A stretch of DNA of 64,000 nucleotides. It comes from Mycobacterium sp. (lineage in GTDB: Bacteria; Actinomycetota; Actinomycetes; Mycobacteriales; Mycobacteriaceae). Positions 17,169 through 24,766 of this stretch are shown here, one piece after another (position 1 is the first letter of the stretch; each line of letters starts with the position of its first letter). The notes beneath the pieces were generated by a model. The model ran no database searches, had not been told where the DNA came from, and was given only the letters and a program-made list of their open reading frames with translations. The position numbers were made by a program, and so were the translations under genes. The stretch is from positions 186,001 to 250,000 of the forward strand of contig JACPVR010000012.1 of assembly GCA_016197405.1 (NCBI GenBank), written 5' to 3'.

Positions 17169-17465
17169 ATGCGGTTACCTCAAGTGCTACCCGGGTCGAG
17201 CGCTGAAGTGTGGGAGTGGCAGGTCCACGGCAACTGCCGCGGTGTGGACTCGTCGGTCTTCTTCTCACCCGACGGCGAACGTGGCCGAGCGCGGGCGAAA
17301 CGAGAAAGACGCGCCAAGGAGTTGTGCCGGACCTGTCCGGTGATCGCGCAGTGCCGCGCACACGCGCTGTCGGTCAACGAACCGTTCGGCGTCTGGGGCG
17401 GACTGTCGGAATCGGAACGGTTCTATCTCCTGACGCACCAGACGCCGCACGCCACCGCGGGATAG
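17169..17465 (+). CDS. whiB3: WhiB-family iron-sulfur regulator, WhiB3-like
   Basis: A 98-aa WhiB protein. The four [4Fe-4S] cysteines are in HGNCRG (about residue 23) and CRTCPVIAQC (about 53-62), and the turn GVWGGLSESER follows near residue 74. The core DSSVFFSPDGERGRARAKRE closely resembles mycobacterial WhiB3, a redox- and acid-responsive partner of the primary sigma factor that controls lipid synthesis. The assignment to WhiB3 rather than another paralogue is from remembered sequence. It starts at the ATG at 17169, with a purine-rich AAGGGGCAGG upstream. It is transcribed alone from a 270-nt upstream region. Confidence 0.88.
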   Translation: MRLPQVLPGSSAEVWEWQVHGNCRGVDSSVFFSPDGERGRARAKRERRAKELCRTCPVIAQCRAHALSVNEPFGVWGGLSESERFYLLTHQTPHATAG

Positions 17466-17564
17466 CGCTCGCACGGAAACGGGCTTCCGCTCGCCTACAA
17501 CCGGCGTTTGCCTCGACACGAGTTCAGGGCACGACGCCGAGGAGAAGGCGCCGATGCGCCCAGC

Positions 17565-18320
17565 TCACCTCGCAACAGCGTTGCGAGCTCGGGTCAGCAC
17601 GCCGCGGGCGACCAGCTCGCTCGTGAGCGCTACGCCCACGCTCTGCGAGAGCAGTAGGGCGATCAACACCAGAACTTGTACCGCGCCCGCCTGTGCGGCC
17701 GAACCGGTGCTCAGCAACACACCGACGAACGCACCGGGCAGGCTGACCAGTCCTGCCGTTCGTGCCTGGTCGACGTTGGGCAGCAGGGCATCTGCCGTAG
17801 ACCGACGAATCACCTCCAACCGTGCATCGCGCTCAGACAAACCCAGGCTCAATGCGGCTTCGACTTCACCGGCTCGCTGCGTCAACGCGTCCAGCGCGCG
17901 GCGCGCCGCGACTGCGACGGCAGTCATGGTGCCGCCGAGCACTATTGCAACGATCGGCACGACGGCGACTCCGGTCAGCGGCACCAATCCGGTCAGCAGC
18001 ATCATCGGCACCGTGGCGAACAATCCGGCGGCCAACGGAGCTGCAACGCAGAAGGATCCGTGTTCGGCCTGACTGCGACGGGCCGCGGTGACGGTGGCGA
18101 CCAGGAACATCAGCAACAGCATCAGCACAGACGACCACAAACGGGCCATGGCGGCGGCGAGCACCGCGGCGACGCCTGCCAGCTGTACCGTCGCCCGCGC
18201 GGCCGCGCCGGGCACGACCCACAGTGGACCCAGACCGGCCGCCCGGTAAACCAGTGCCGCCAGCAGAGCCATCGCGATACAGACCACCGCAAGTGTCGGT
18301 CCCAAAACCGTGGATGTCAT
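17565..18320 (-). CDS. FetB-like (UPF0014) ABC-type metal exporter permease
   Basis: A 251-aa integral membrane protein with about seven helices. The UPF0014/FetB signature is LSLGLSERDARLEVIRRSTA, then ALLPNVDQARTAGLVSLPG and AFVGVLLSTGSAAQAGAVQ. E. coli FetB exports iron with the ATPase FetA, but no ATPase gene is adjacent here, so its partner is encoded elsewhere or it acts differently. I chose the ATG at 18320, whose N-terminus runs straight into the first helix like FetB. An ATG at 18338 adds six residues. Convergent with whiB3. Confidence 0.82.
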   Translation of the reverse strand: MTSTVLGPTLAVVCIAMALLAALVYRAAGLGPLWVVPGAAARATVQLAGVAAVLAAAMARLWSSVLMLLLMFLVATVTAARRSQAEHGSFCVAAPLAAGLFATVPMMLLTGLVPLTGVAVVPIVAIVLGGTMTAVAVAARRALDALTQRAGEVEAALSLGLSERDARLEVIRRSTADALLPNVDQARTAGLVSLPGAFVGVLLSTGSAAQAGAVQVLVLIALLLSQSVGVALTSELVARGVLTRARNAVAR

Positions 18321-18370
18321 GGCTCCAGTGTCAGCCATGCATGGATCGGGCCAATCACCACGGCGGTTTC

Positions 18371-18502
18371 TCAGCGCGCGGCGACGGCAGTGGAGATCTC
18401 CCGGGTAACCGGAAAGGCGTTGAGCAATGGATCATCTCGTTGATAGGTCACCTCGTAGGCCTTGTCGAACCGCTGGCCCGAGAGGTCGGCTGCGCTCAGC
18501 GC
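18371..18502 (-). pseudogene. Coding-like stretch without a start, possible gene remnant
   Basis: Between the DinB-fold gene and the FetB-like gene, the minus strand carries an open stretch of about 43 codons ending in TGA at 18371. It reads ADLSGQRFDKAYEVTYQR followed by DDPLLNAFPVTREISTAVAA. Codon use looks like real mycobacterial coding, but upstream the same frame turns into the antisense-like shadow of the DinB gene and no ATG, GTG or TTG with a ribosome site precedes it. It may be the 3' remnant of a lost gene. Family not recognised. Confidence 0.25.
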
Positions 18503-19035
18503 TGGCGGATACCTGTTGTCTCCGGGGTTGGATGTGTGTCGTCTGATGTGCGCGCCGCGGTGATCTGTTCGACGAGAATATCGCCGTGGCCGGCATGCCG
18601 GGCGAACTCCTGGATCACGTGGGTGTAGATGAAGTGCAGGCTGGCTTCGCCACGGTCCCATCGATACTGCTGTTCGAGGTCGGGGTGCTGGGCAGCAATG
18701 GCGCGCGAGCCCTCGCACGCTGACTCGAACTCCTTGCGTACCGACGTGATGGTGTCCTCATCGGCGAGCAGGAATGATTCGTCGACGGTGTCGGGGAGCC
18801 CGACCTCGCGGCGGCTGCGAGCGGCAACACGGCTGTGAAACCAGACCTTCTCGACGAATACCGCGTGTTTGACCAATCCGAGCGGCGTCGTGAGGGACGG
18901 CACCAAGCGGCGTCGCGCCTCCTCCTCGGTAAGGCCATCCAGAATCTTGGCGATCTCAGCGCGCTGACGGTCCAGCATCTGTTCCAGCGAGTCGCGTCCA
19001 ACAGCGGTGGTGTTTACCTGCGCGTGCTCGGGCAT
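18496..19035 (-). CDS. DinB/DUF664-fold protein (mycothiol-dependent transferase-like)
   Basis: A 179-aa four-helix-bundle protein of the DinB/DUF664 group. Likely metal histidines are in LGLVKHAVFVEKVWFHSR (near residue 50) and HVIQEFARHAGHGDILVE (near residue 145), the usual three-histidine layout. Relatives in actinobacteria are mycothiol S-transferases or maleylpyruvate isomerase-like enzymes. The ATG at 19035 lies 6 nt after a TACGCT -10 box (19047-19042), so the mRNA is probably leaderless. I rejected a longer reading to 19095. Confidence 0.82.
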   Translation of the reverse strand: MPEHAQVNTTAVGRDSLEQMLDRQRAEIAKILDGLTEEEARRRLVPSLTTPLGLVKHAVFVEKVWFHSRVAARSRREVGLPDTVDESFLLADEDTITSVRKEFESACEGSRAIAAQHPDLEQQYRWDRGEASLHFIYTHVIQEFARHAGHGDILVEQITAARTSDDTHPTPETTGIRQR

Positions 19036-19169
19036 AGGGCGAGCGTAGCTACTGGAGCGAAACCCCTGGAACAGCGCCCGATTCCCTCCGAGCACGTTCG
19101 GTGACGACGAAATTTCTTGAACAAACGACTACCGAATCCACGGTCGAGACTACCTGTGGTGATTCTCGG

Positions 19170-19598
19170 TCATGGTGTGTGCTGTTGTTGTGCGGCCTGC
19201 TGACGCGCCAGGCGTTGCTCATAGCGGTCCACCAGCTCACGGAATCCGAGCCGGTCATATTTCGGCGTCGGCTGAATACCCCAGACATCCCTGGCGGTGT
19301 CTTTGCCTTCGGCGCCTTCCGGCGGTCCCAGCGGCGGGTAGGGGTACTTGCATTCGAGAGTGTCATCGGAATACCGGACCTTGAGCAGCTCACTGCAGAT
19401 CTGGGTGAGACTCAATGTCGGGTAGCCGTAGTAGATGGCCATGAACGGCAACGTGAACGCACCTTCGACGACGAGCGCGACCAGGCATACCAGGACCGCA
19501 CGTTTGATCCATTTGTGCATGTTCGCGTAGTAGGGCGTGGTGCCTGGCGGGAGATCCTCGACCGGGCTGCTTGCCTCGGCGCGTGACGGTGTGCTCAC
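19170..19598 (-). CDS. One-span membrane protein of the NorQD-linked cluster
   Basis: A 142-aa protein I do not recognise. A cytoplasmic N-terminus of about 30 residues precedes one or two membrane segments ([20 protein letters not shown], near residues 35-54). A polar region follows with two cysteines ([19 protein letters not shown]) and a charged C-terminus ending in glutamine-rich AARQ/QQQ. The cysteine pair and YPYPP turn could hold a metal or a disulfide outside the membrane. The GTG at 19598 has GAGGAG 6 nt upstream. It is the last gene of the run from 22944, 19 nt after the membrane protein at 19618. Confidence 0.8.
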   Translation of the reverse strand: MSTPSRAEASSPVEDLPPGTTPYYANMHKWIKRAVLVCLVALVVEGAFTLPFMAIYYGYPTLSLTQICSELLKVRYSDDTLECKYPYPPLGPPEGAEGKDTARDVWGIQPTPKYDRLGFRELVDRYEQRLARQQAAQQQHTP

Positions 19599-19617
19599 TG
19601 GGGTCTCCTCGGTGTCG

Positions 19618-20313
19618 TCAATCGGTGAAGATCTCGCGGTTCACCGTGTGCAGATACGGGATCGCGAGGAAGGGGGTGATGTAGAAGATGTCGTAGAGCC
19701 ACCAGCCGATCACGGGAAAGACCACGCCGGCATAGCGGACATCGGCGAACATCGTCATGTTGAAGATGTAGGCGGTCCAGATGACGACGCCCATCCAGCA
19801 GGTGACGATGAGCCACTGTTGGCCCCACCGCTTCATCTGCAGGAAGCCGATCGCCGCGGCGACGCGCATCGCGAACACCGTGAGGATCAGGCCTGCCACA
19901 TAGGCTTTTTCGCCGGGACCGGCCGAACCGCCGACCCATAGTTCGTTGTAGTGCCAGAAGTAGCCGGCATCGAACATGTTGCCCCAGCCGACCATCAGCA
20001 CCCGGTTGATCAGTGTGTGGTTGGCGACGAGGTCCAGGGCCCAGCCGAGGCTGTTGAGCATGCCGTCGATCAGGACCAGATAACCGATCAGGGTCACGAT
20101 CATCGGACGTACCGCCAGTCCGCTGCGTAATGCCTGCCGCTGCAACCAGACACCTCGCATGAAGATCGGGAATCCGATGAGCCCGGGTGCCCACATTCCC
20201 ATCAACGCGGCGCCGGTGATCATCCACTTGTCGGCCCGGCGCTGCGCCGTACGGGTTTCCTCCTGATGTTCGTCGAAGCCCACGGCCCCGCCTGCGCTGA
20301 CGCCCAGGCTCAC
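19618..20313 (-). CDS. Multi-span membrane protein of unknown family, copy 1
   Basis: A 231-aa protein with about six membrane helices. Potential metal or cofactor ligands lie in DLVANHTL and [16 protein letters not shown] (His, Asp, His, Glu), near residues 95-123, and [10 protein letters not shown] at the end. The copy at 23247-23954 is nearly identical from residue 30 on, and all these residues are kept. The GTG at 20313 overlaps the stop of the 43-aa gene (GTGA). It lies beside NorQ/NorD-like genes, which mature metalloenzymes, so it may be the catalytic subunit of a membrane enzyme. It does not resemble NorB, CuMMO/AmoC or His-box desaturases by eye. Confidence 0.85.
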   Translation of the reverse strand: MSLGVSAGGAVGFDEHQEETRTAQRRADKWMITGAALMGMWAPGLIGFPIFMRGVWLQRQALRSGLAVRPMIVTLIGYLVLIDGMLNSLGWALDLVANHTLINRVLMVGWGNMFDAGYFWHYNELWVGGSAGPGEKAYVAGLILTVFAMRVAAAIGFLQMKRWGQQWLIVTCWMGVVIWTAYIFNMTMFADVRYAGVVFPVIGWWLYDIFYITPFLAIPYLHTVNREIFTD

Positions 20314-20441
20314 AGCTCCCACCAGCCGCGGGCGAACGACATGTACAGCTGGATTGCGAACATCGTCAGCAGGTAGCCGTAGATGACGATCTGGAAAACG
20401 ATGAGAGCCCGTTTACGCTTCTTCTCCTTCTGGTCCACCAT
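20310..20441 (-). CDS. 43-aa single-span membrane protein
   Basis: A very small protein missed by size filters. A lysine-rich head (MVDQKEKKRKRA) is followed by one helix (LIVFQIVIYGYLLTMFAIQL) and a short tail ending GWWEL. The start is well supported: GGGAGGAG lies about 7 nt before the ATG at 20441, and its stop overlaps the next gene's GTG. The positive head predicts that the N-terminus is inside. It is probably a small accessory subunit of the complex formed by the neighbouring membrane protein, like the tiny subunits of oxidases. Confidence 0.75.
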   Translation of the reverse strand: MVDQKEKKRKRALIVFQIVIYGYLLTMFAIQLYMSFARGWWEL

Positions 20442-20455
20442 TCCGTGTCTCCTCC

Positions 20456-21274
20456 CTACAGTGTTTGCGTACCGAGCAAGCAGGCTGCCGCAACCTCACG
20501 CAGCCCATCGGTGATGGCGCCGTCGGTGCTCAGAGGCGCCAGGATGCATGCCTGCGCCGCATCCATTTCGCTTGCGCCCGCGGCGATCAAGTGTGCAGCG
20601 GTCACCAGTGCCCGGGTCGACGGCGGCTCGAAGTGAAACGCCTCGTCGGCGGTTCGGATGGCCTCGGCGCACTGCACCAGCCGTTGCGCGACGGCGGCTT
20701 CGACACCTGTCTCGGCGATGACGACCGCTGCCTCACGATCAGCGGGCAGATAGGTCATCGGCAGCGTGGCGAAGCGCTGACGAAACGACGGCTTGAGTTC
20801 TTTGAGCGAGCTGCGGTACGCCGGATTGTAGGAGCACACCACCATGAATTCATCTGGTGCACTGACGACTTCACCAGCCCGGTCCAGGTAGAGCATCCGG
20901 CGGTGGTCGGTCAGCGAGTGTAGGACCGCCAGCGAGTCGTGGCGGGCCTCCACGACCTCGTCGAGATAGCAGATCGCACCGTTCTTCACCGCCGCGGTCA
21001 GGGGTCCATCGGTCCACACCACATCCCCGCCGGTCACCATGAAACGTCCGACCAGATCCGAGCTCGTCAGATCGTCGTGGCAGCTGATGGTGACGACGGG
21101 TCGTCCCAGCAGTGATCCCATGTGCTCGACAAGCCGGGTCTTTCCGCATCCCGTCGGACCTGTGAGCATTACCGGGATCCGCCGCGCGTAGGCCCGCTCG
21201 AACAGCTGGACCTCGTTTCCGATGGAATAGTAGGTGGCAGAGGTCATCTCGCTCCCAGCGATGATCGGACTCAT
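20456..21274 (-). CDS. NorQ/CbbQ-like AAA+ ATPase
   Basis: A 272-aa AAA+ ATPase of the CbbQ/NirQ/NorQ group in the MoxR clade. Walker A is LTGPTGCGKT near residue 40, with ISCHDDLTSSDLVGRF next, Walker B ICYLDEVVEAR near residue 100, and the sensor region VVCSYNPAYRSSLKELKPSF. Family members form rings that remodel target enzymes together with a VWA partner: NorQ inserts the iron of NO reductase and CbbQ activates Rubisco. Neither target is present here. The ATG at 21274 overlaps the VWA gene's stop (ATGA), so the pair is coupled. Confidence 0.92.
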   Translation of the reverse strand: MSPIIAGSEMTSATYYSIGNEVQLFERAYARRIPVMLTGPTGCGKTRLVEHMGSLLGRPVVTISCHDDLTSSDLVGRFMVTGGDVVWTDGPLTAAVKNGAICYLDEVVEARHDSLAVLHSLTDHRRMLYLDRAGEVVSAPDEFMVVCSYNPAYRSSLKELKPSFRQRFATLPMTYLPADREAAVVIAETGVEAAVAQRLVQCAEAIRTADEAFHFEPPSTRALVTAAHLIAAGASEMDAAQACILAPLSTDGAITDGLREVAAACLLGTQTL

Positions 21275-22803
21275 GCGGCAACGAGCTCTCGGTGCACATG
21301 GGCCAGCACCCGTGGAAGCTCCTCGACGCGGCGGATTCGTTGGGACCGGCGGGGCCCGAAGACCTCCGGCAGCGGATCGACCCGCGTGGGACCCACACCG
21401 ATGTAGTAGATCGTCACGCCGGTGTCTTCGGCTTCCTGTACCGCGTGCGCGGTATCGGCCCAGGCGTACCGACCCTCGTATCCCTCGTCGGAAATCAGGC
21501 CATCACCGATGACGATGAGCAACTTACGCTGCGAAGGTTGGTGCAGCAGCCGATTCGTCAGATGGCGTAGTGGGGCGCCGAGCCGGGTGTAGCCGCCGGT
21601 GGACAGGCCGAGACCGCTCGGGGGGATGAACCGGGCGTCTCGAAAGTCCTTGAGACAGCGAACTTCCACCCGGTGACGCGTGTTTCCGGTGAAGACGAAG
21701 ACACCGTGCCGTTCCCTCGCATGGCTCATCGCCTGCGACAAGGCATCGGCACAGGCGAGCTCAAGGCGGAAGACCCGGCCGCCGTGCACACCCAGTGACG
21801 AGCTGCCGTCGAGCAGCAGCGCGGTGCTGACGTCTCTGGTACTGGGCAGCAGCTCCCGGAAGAGCCGCGGCTGGGTTGCTTCACCGGTTCGCATGTCGAT
21901 GTAGTGGTCGATGTACTGGTCGACGTCCAGATCCGACCCGTCTTCCAGGCGTCCCGTCATCGCACGGTGGGTTCGGGCCTGGAACCACGAGCGCAGGTCG
22001 GCCGATATCGTCGAAGCGGCCCCGATTGTCGCATCACGGCCTCGCTCGACGACGGCGACGTGACCGGGCAGAAAGCGTTCGGTCCACGCATTCCATTCCG
22101 GGTAGGGGATCCCCGGCCGATGATCCGGGGTGACATCGATGTCGTTGTCCTCCGGCCGAGTTGGTGGCGGCAGGTTGGGGTTGCGGACACCGCCGTCGCC
22201 GCCGACCGGCGTCGAGTAAGGCCGGGGCATCCGCTTGTCCGTCGAGGTCCACGGCATCCGACCGAACTGCCGGCGCGCCCTGTCGACGAGCCCGACCGGT
22301 GCGGTGTAGGAGATCGGCAGCCGGCCGAGCAGTGGGTGGTAGGCCAGCTCACAGTCCGTTTGGGCCAGGCGGATCGCCTGACTGATCATCGTCGTGCTGT
22401 CCTGCTCGGCGTCGCCGGCACGCAACCCGGGCAGCACCTGTTGTATTTCTGCCGCCAGCCCGGGCCACCTCGCAGTGACCCACCCGAACGCGGCACCCGC
22501 CTCAATGTGCGTCAGTGCCTGCAGTTCCCGTTCGGAGAGCTCATTCAACCGGTACTCGGCGAGACGCTCTTTCGACGGTGCACACTGCAGGGCGATACCG
22601 CACGTCATTATGCGTCGCGTCCAGTTACGCGCCGGCGGCGGATGAGGAACATGGACGAAGGTTGCCGAGGAATTCAGACTGAGCCACCGGTGCGCGCCGG
22701 TCACCAATCGCGCACCCTCGCGCCGGCGATCACTGAGTACGACCGCGGTCACCGAACTCGTGCGTTCGGCGGCCATGGCCGACAGGCCAGTCGTTTCAGG
22801 CAC
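21271..22803 (-). CDS. NorD/CbbO-like von Willebrand A protein
   Basis: A 510-aa protein with an N-terminal region of unknown fold and a C-terminal VWA domain from about residue 320. The metal-binding MIDAS is intact: ALLLDGSSSLGVHGG, a threonine in TGGYTRLGAPLRHL, and the aspartate in LLIVIGDGLISDEGYEG. This is the NorD/CbbO layout, the substrate adaptor of NorQ/CbbQ ATPases. The GTG at 22803 has CGGAG 9 nt upstream and follows the 34-aa gene by 36 nt. Coupled to the ATPase by ATGA. Its target is probably one of the neighbouring membrane proteins. Confidence 0.9.
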   Translation of the reverse strand: MPETTGLSAMAAERTSSVTAVVLSDRRREGARLVTGAHRWLSLNSSATFVHVPHPPPARNWTRRIMTCGIALQCAPSKERLAEYRLNELSERELQALTHIEAGAAFGWVTARWPGLAAEIQQVLPGLRAGDAEQDSTTMISQAIRLAQTDCELAYHPLLGRLPISYTAPVGLVDRARRQFGRMPWTSTDKRMPRPYSTPVGGDGGVRNPNLPPPTRPEDNDIDVTPDHRPGIPYPEWNAWTERFLPGHVAVVERGRDATIGAASTISADLRSWFQARTHRAMTGRLEDGSDLDVDQYIDHYIDMRTGEATQPRLFRELLPSTRDVSTALLLDGSSSLGVHGGRVFRLELACADALSQAMSHARERHGVFVFTGNTRHRVEVRCLKDFRDARFIPPSGLGLSTGGYTRLGAPLRHLTNRLLHQPSQRKLLIVIGDGLISDEGYEGRYAWADTAHAVQEAEDTGVTIYYIGVGPTRVDPLPEVFGPRRSQRIRRVEELPRVLAHVHRELVAA

Positions 22804-22839
22804 TACAGGCGCTCCGTTGTGCCTCTACCGGTGCAGGAC

Positions 22840-22944
22840 TCAGAATGTCCCGATATTGGAGAACATCCAGTACCAGAACCAGATGACCAATCCCGTGCCA
22901 CCCCACGCGGCGACATACCGGAGTAACTCCCACACGTACGCCAT
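22840..22944 (-). CDS. 34-aa single-span membrane protein
   Basis: A tiny hydrophobic protein: MAYVWELLRYVAAW, then GGTGLVIWFWYWMF, ending SNIGTF. It has one membrane helix and is rich in tryptophan and tyrosine. The start is strongly supported by AAGGAGG 9 nt before the ATG at 22944. It is the first gene of the run that continues through NorD, NorQ, the 43-aa gene and the two membrane proteins. The size and composition are like small oxidase subunits, but I recognise no family. Confidence 0.75.
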   Translation of the reverse strand: MAYVWELLRYVAAWGGTGLVIWFWYWMFSNIGTF

Positions 22945-23246
22945 GCTCTGGCCTCCTTGTCGACGAAGGGCGGATTGTCTTGGCCGACTGTCGTAGCGGT
23001 GGCACTGACCTCCGTACCGGACACACGCATCGTCAGTCCAGCCGGTGACCTCATACTCGTTGTTTCTAGACCTGTTGCTGACTTAAGTCAATGATGACTT
23101 GGCCGAGACGTGTGAGAATCCCGTGCCAGCTACGGAACGTGCACTGCTACAGGGCTATTTGCCATGCGCTCACCAAACGTGTGGTGAGTCTTGTTGATAT
23201 GAGTCACTGACATATGGCGGCGTGACCCGGCTCCCGATCTCCGAGG
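22945..23246 (-). promoter_or_regulatory. 302-nt promoter region of the NorQD run
   Basis: No gene is seen. On the minus strand, a TTGACT -35 (23091-23086) overlaps the palindrome at 23079-23090, and a weak TAGAAA -10 (23068-23063) follows 17 nt later. Nearer the upstream gene are two dyads: CACCA/TGGTG (23171-23186), a weak terminator for the upstream membrane protein gene, and ATATGAGTCA next to TGACATAT (23197-23215). Confidence 0.5.
23079..23090. promoter_or_regulatory. TetR operator candidate, site 2
   Basis: TGACTTAAGTCA is a perfect 12-bp palindrome overlapping the inferred -35 of the NorQD run. It differs only at the central two bases from the palindrome at 23961-23972. The adjacent TetR gene at 24005-24604 is the natural candidate for binding both. 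Confidence 0.65.
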
Positions 23247-23954
23247 TCAATCGGTGAAGATCTCTCGATTCACCGAGTGCAGATAGGGGATCGCGAGGAA
23301 CGGCGTGATGTAGAAGATGTCGTAGAGCCACCAGCCGATCACCGGAAAGACCACCCCGGCGAACCGGACGTCGGCGAACATCGTCATGTTGAAGACGTAG
23401 CCGACCCAGATGACGACACCCATCCAGCAGGTGATGAGCAGCCACTGCTGGCCCCACCGCTTCATCTGCAGGAAGCCGATCGCCGCGGCAATACGCATGG
23501 TGAATACCGTCAGGATCAACCCGACTTCCAGTGCTTTCTCACCGGGTCCGGCTGCGCCGCCCATCCAAAGTTCGTTGTAGTGCCAGAAATAACCGGCATC
23601 GAACATGTTGCCCCAGCCGTTCAGCAGCACTCTGGCCAACAGGGTGTGGTTGGCGACCAGGTCCAGCGCCCAGCCGACGGTATTGATGGCTGCGTCGATG
23701 ATGACGAGATAGCCGAGCAACGTCACCATCATCGGCCGTACCGACAACCCATCTCGCTGGGCTTGTCGTTGCAGCCACATTCCACGCAGAAAGAGCGGGA
23801 GGCCGAAGATGCCCAGCGCGGCGGTGCCGATCAGCAGGCTGCCGGATATCAGCCATTTGTCAGCCCTTCGCTGCGCCAAGCGGGACTCATCATGGTGTCC
23901 GTCCAAGGAGGAGTACCCGCCGAAACCGGGCGCGGCGGACCTGTCGATGCTCAC
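23247..23954 (-). CDS. Multi-span membrane protein of unknown family, copy 2
   Basis: A 235-aa paralogue of the protein at 19618-20313. After a divergent head of about 30 residues the two align without gaps; by eye about three quarters of positions match, with only two differences in the last 38. The His/Asp/His/Glu set in DLVANHTL and [16 protein letters not shown] is kept. The GTG at 23954 lies 8 nt after a TATAGT -10 box inside the palindrome at 23961-23972, so the mRNA is probably leaderless and directly repressible. It is separated from the rest of the cluster by a 302-nt promoter region, so it forms its own transcript. Confidence 0.85.
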   Translation of the reverse strand: MSIDRSAAPGFGGYSSLDGHHDESRLAQRRADKWLISGSLLIGTAALGIFGLPLFLRGMWLQRQAQRDGLSVRPMMVTLLGYLVIIDAAINTVGWALDLVANHTLLARVLLNGWGNMFDAGYFWHYNELWMGGAAGPGEKALEVGLILTVFTMRIAAAIGFLQMKRWGQQWLLITCWMGVVIWVGYVFNMTMFADVRFAGVVFPVIGWWLYDIFYITPFLAIPYLHSVNREIFTD

Positions 23955-23960
23955 CTTGAC

Positions 23961-23972
23961 TGACTATAGTCA
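23961..23972. promoter_or_regulatory. TetR operator candidate, site 1, overlapping a -10 box
   Basis: TGACTATAGTCA is a perfect 12-bp palindrome. Read on the minus strand it contains TATAGT (23968-23963), a good -10 box, 8 nt before the GTG of the membrane protein gene. A repressor bound here would block the promoter. Confidence 0.65.
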
Positions 23973-24004
23973 TCGAAAGCCGCTCGCGCCGGGCACTCTG
24001 TGGA

Positions 24005-24604
24005 TCAGGGTGCCGCAACGCTGCGCAGACTTCGCTTCACATGGTCATCGATCAGCTCGCGCCGGGCCGGATCGTTGGTGGTGATCGCAAGCGCGTACAA
24101 GCCGAGGAGGAAGAACACCGCGCTGTTCATCGAATTCACCTCGGGGTCGATCTCACCGCGTTTCCGCGCCTGCTCGATGAACTCCGCAAGCAGCACGATC
24201 AGGGAATGGTCCTGGCCGCCTTCGGCAGCCGGTCGGGTCTGGGAGAAGTGCAGTGCGAGAAAATCTTTGAACAGTACGTCGCCGAGCCGTCGCTCCAAAC
24301 CCAAGACCAGGCGGACGGATTCGTCGAAGGCCGCTTTCAGATCTCGCGGTTTGGCGAGGAATTGGGCGAACTGCTTGGCAATGCGGTCCTCCTCGCGACT
24401 CTCCAGCTCGAGCAGGACGTGTTCCTTCGTCGGGAAATGAAAGAAGAAGGTTCCGTGGGCGACCCCGGCAGCCGCCACGATGGCCCCGACGTCAGCGTCG
24501 GCCATACCCGAACGCTTGAATTCGGCGACGGCGGCGCCCATCAACCGCTCTCGGGTCTGCAGACGTTTCGCCTCGCGCGCGGACGGCCCGCTCGTCACCG
24601 CCAT
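24005..24604 (-). CDS. TetR-family transcriptional regulator
   Basis: A 199-aa TetR regulator. The N-terminal helix-turn-helix spans residues 14-60 (TRERLMGAAVAEFKRSGM, VGAIVAAAGVAHGTFFFHFP), followed by a helical ligand domain. The ATG at 24604 has GGAG 6 nt upstream. It stops 51 nt before the first membrane protein gene, in the same direction. Two matching palindromes at the promoters of that gene and of the NorQD run (23961 and 23079) suggest it represses both. No such palindrome is seen before its own gene. Ligand unknown. Confidence 0.88.
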   Translation of the reverse strand: MAVTSGPSAREAKRLQTRERLMGAAVAEFKRSGMADADVGAIVAAAGVAHGTFFFHFPTKEHVLLELESREEDRIAKQFAQFLAKPRDLKAAFDESVRLVLGLERRLGDVLFKDFLALHFSQTRPAAEGGQDHSLIVLLAEFIEQARKRGEIDPEVNSMNSAVFFLLGLYALAITTNDPARRELIDDHVKRSLRSVAAP

Positions 24605-24766
24605 CTAGGACTCCGTCTCTGTGTGGTCCGCGCCGCCGCCCCGCGGTCGGGCTTGCCATCACGACATTATCGCCCGACATTCAATACCTCCCTGGGCGCG
24701 GTGCATCGGGAACCCGCACCCACACGACGAACCCGTTCACACTTGCTGTCGCGGTCAAGCCCGGTG

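Noticed and set aside
22803..23054. 83-aa frame reading into the 34-aa gene from upstream
   Set aside because: It runs antisense in frame through the ribosome site and the tiny gene and has no own ribosome site; the 34-aa gene explains the stretch better.
19170..23954. Copper monooxygenase (AmoC/PmoC-like) or NO reductase subunits
   Set aside because: No match by eye to the D-x3-H-x12-H copper site, no multi-histidine haem layout, and no third subunit gene; kept as unrecognised.
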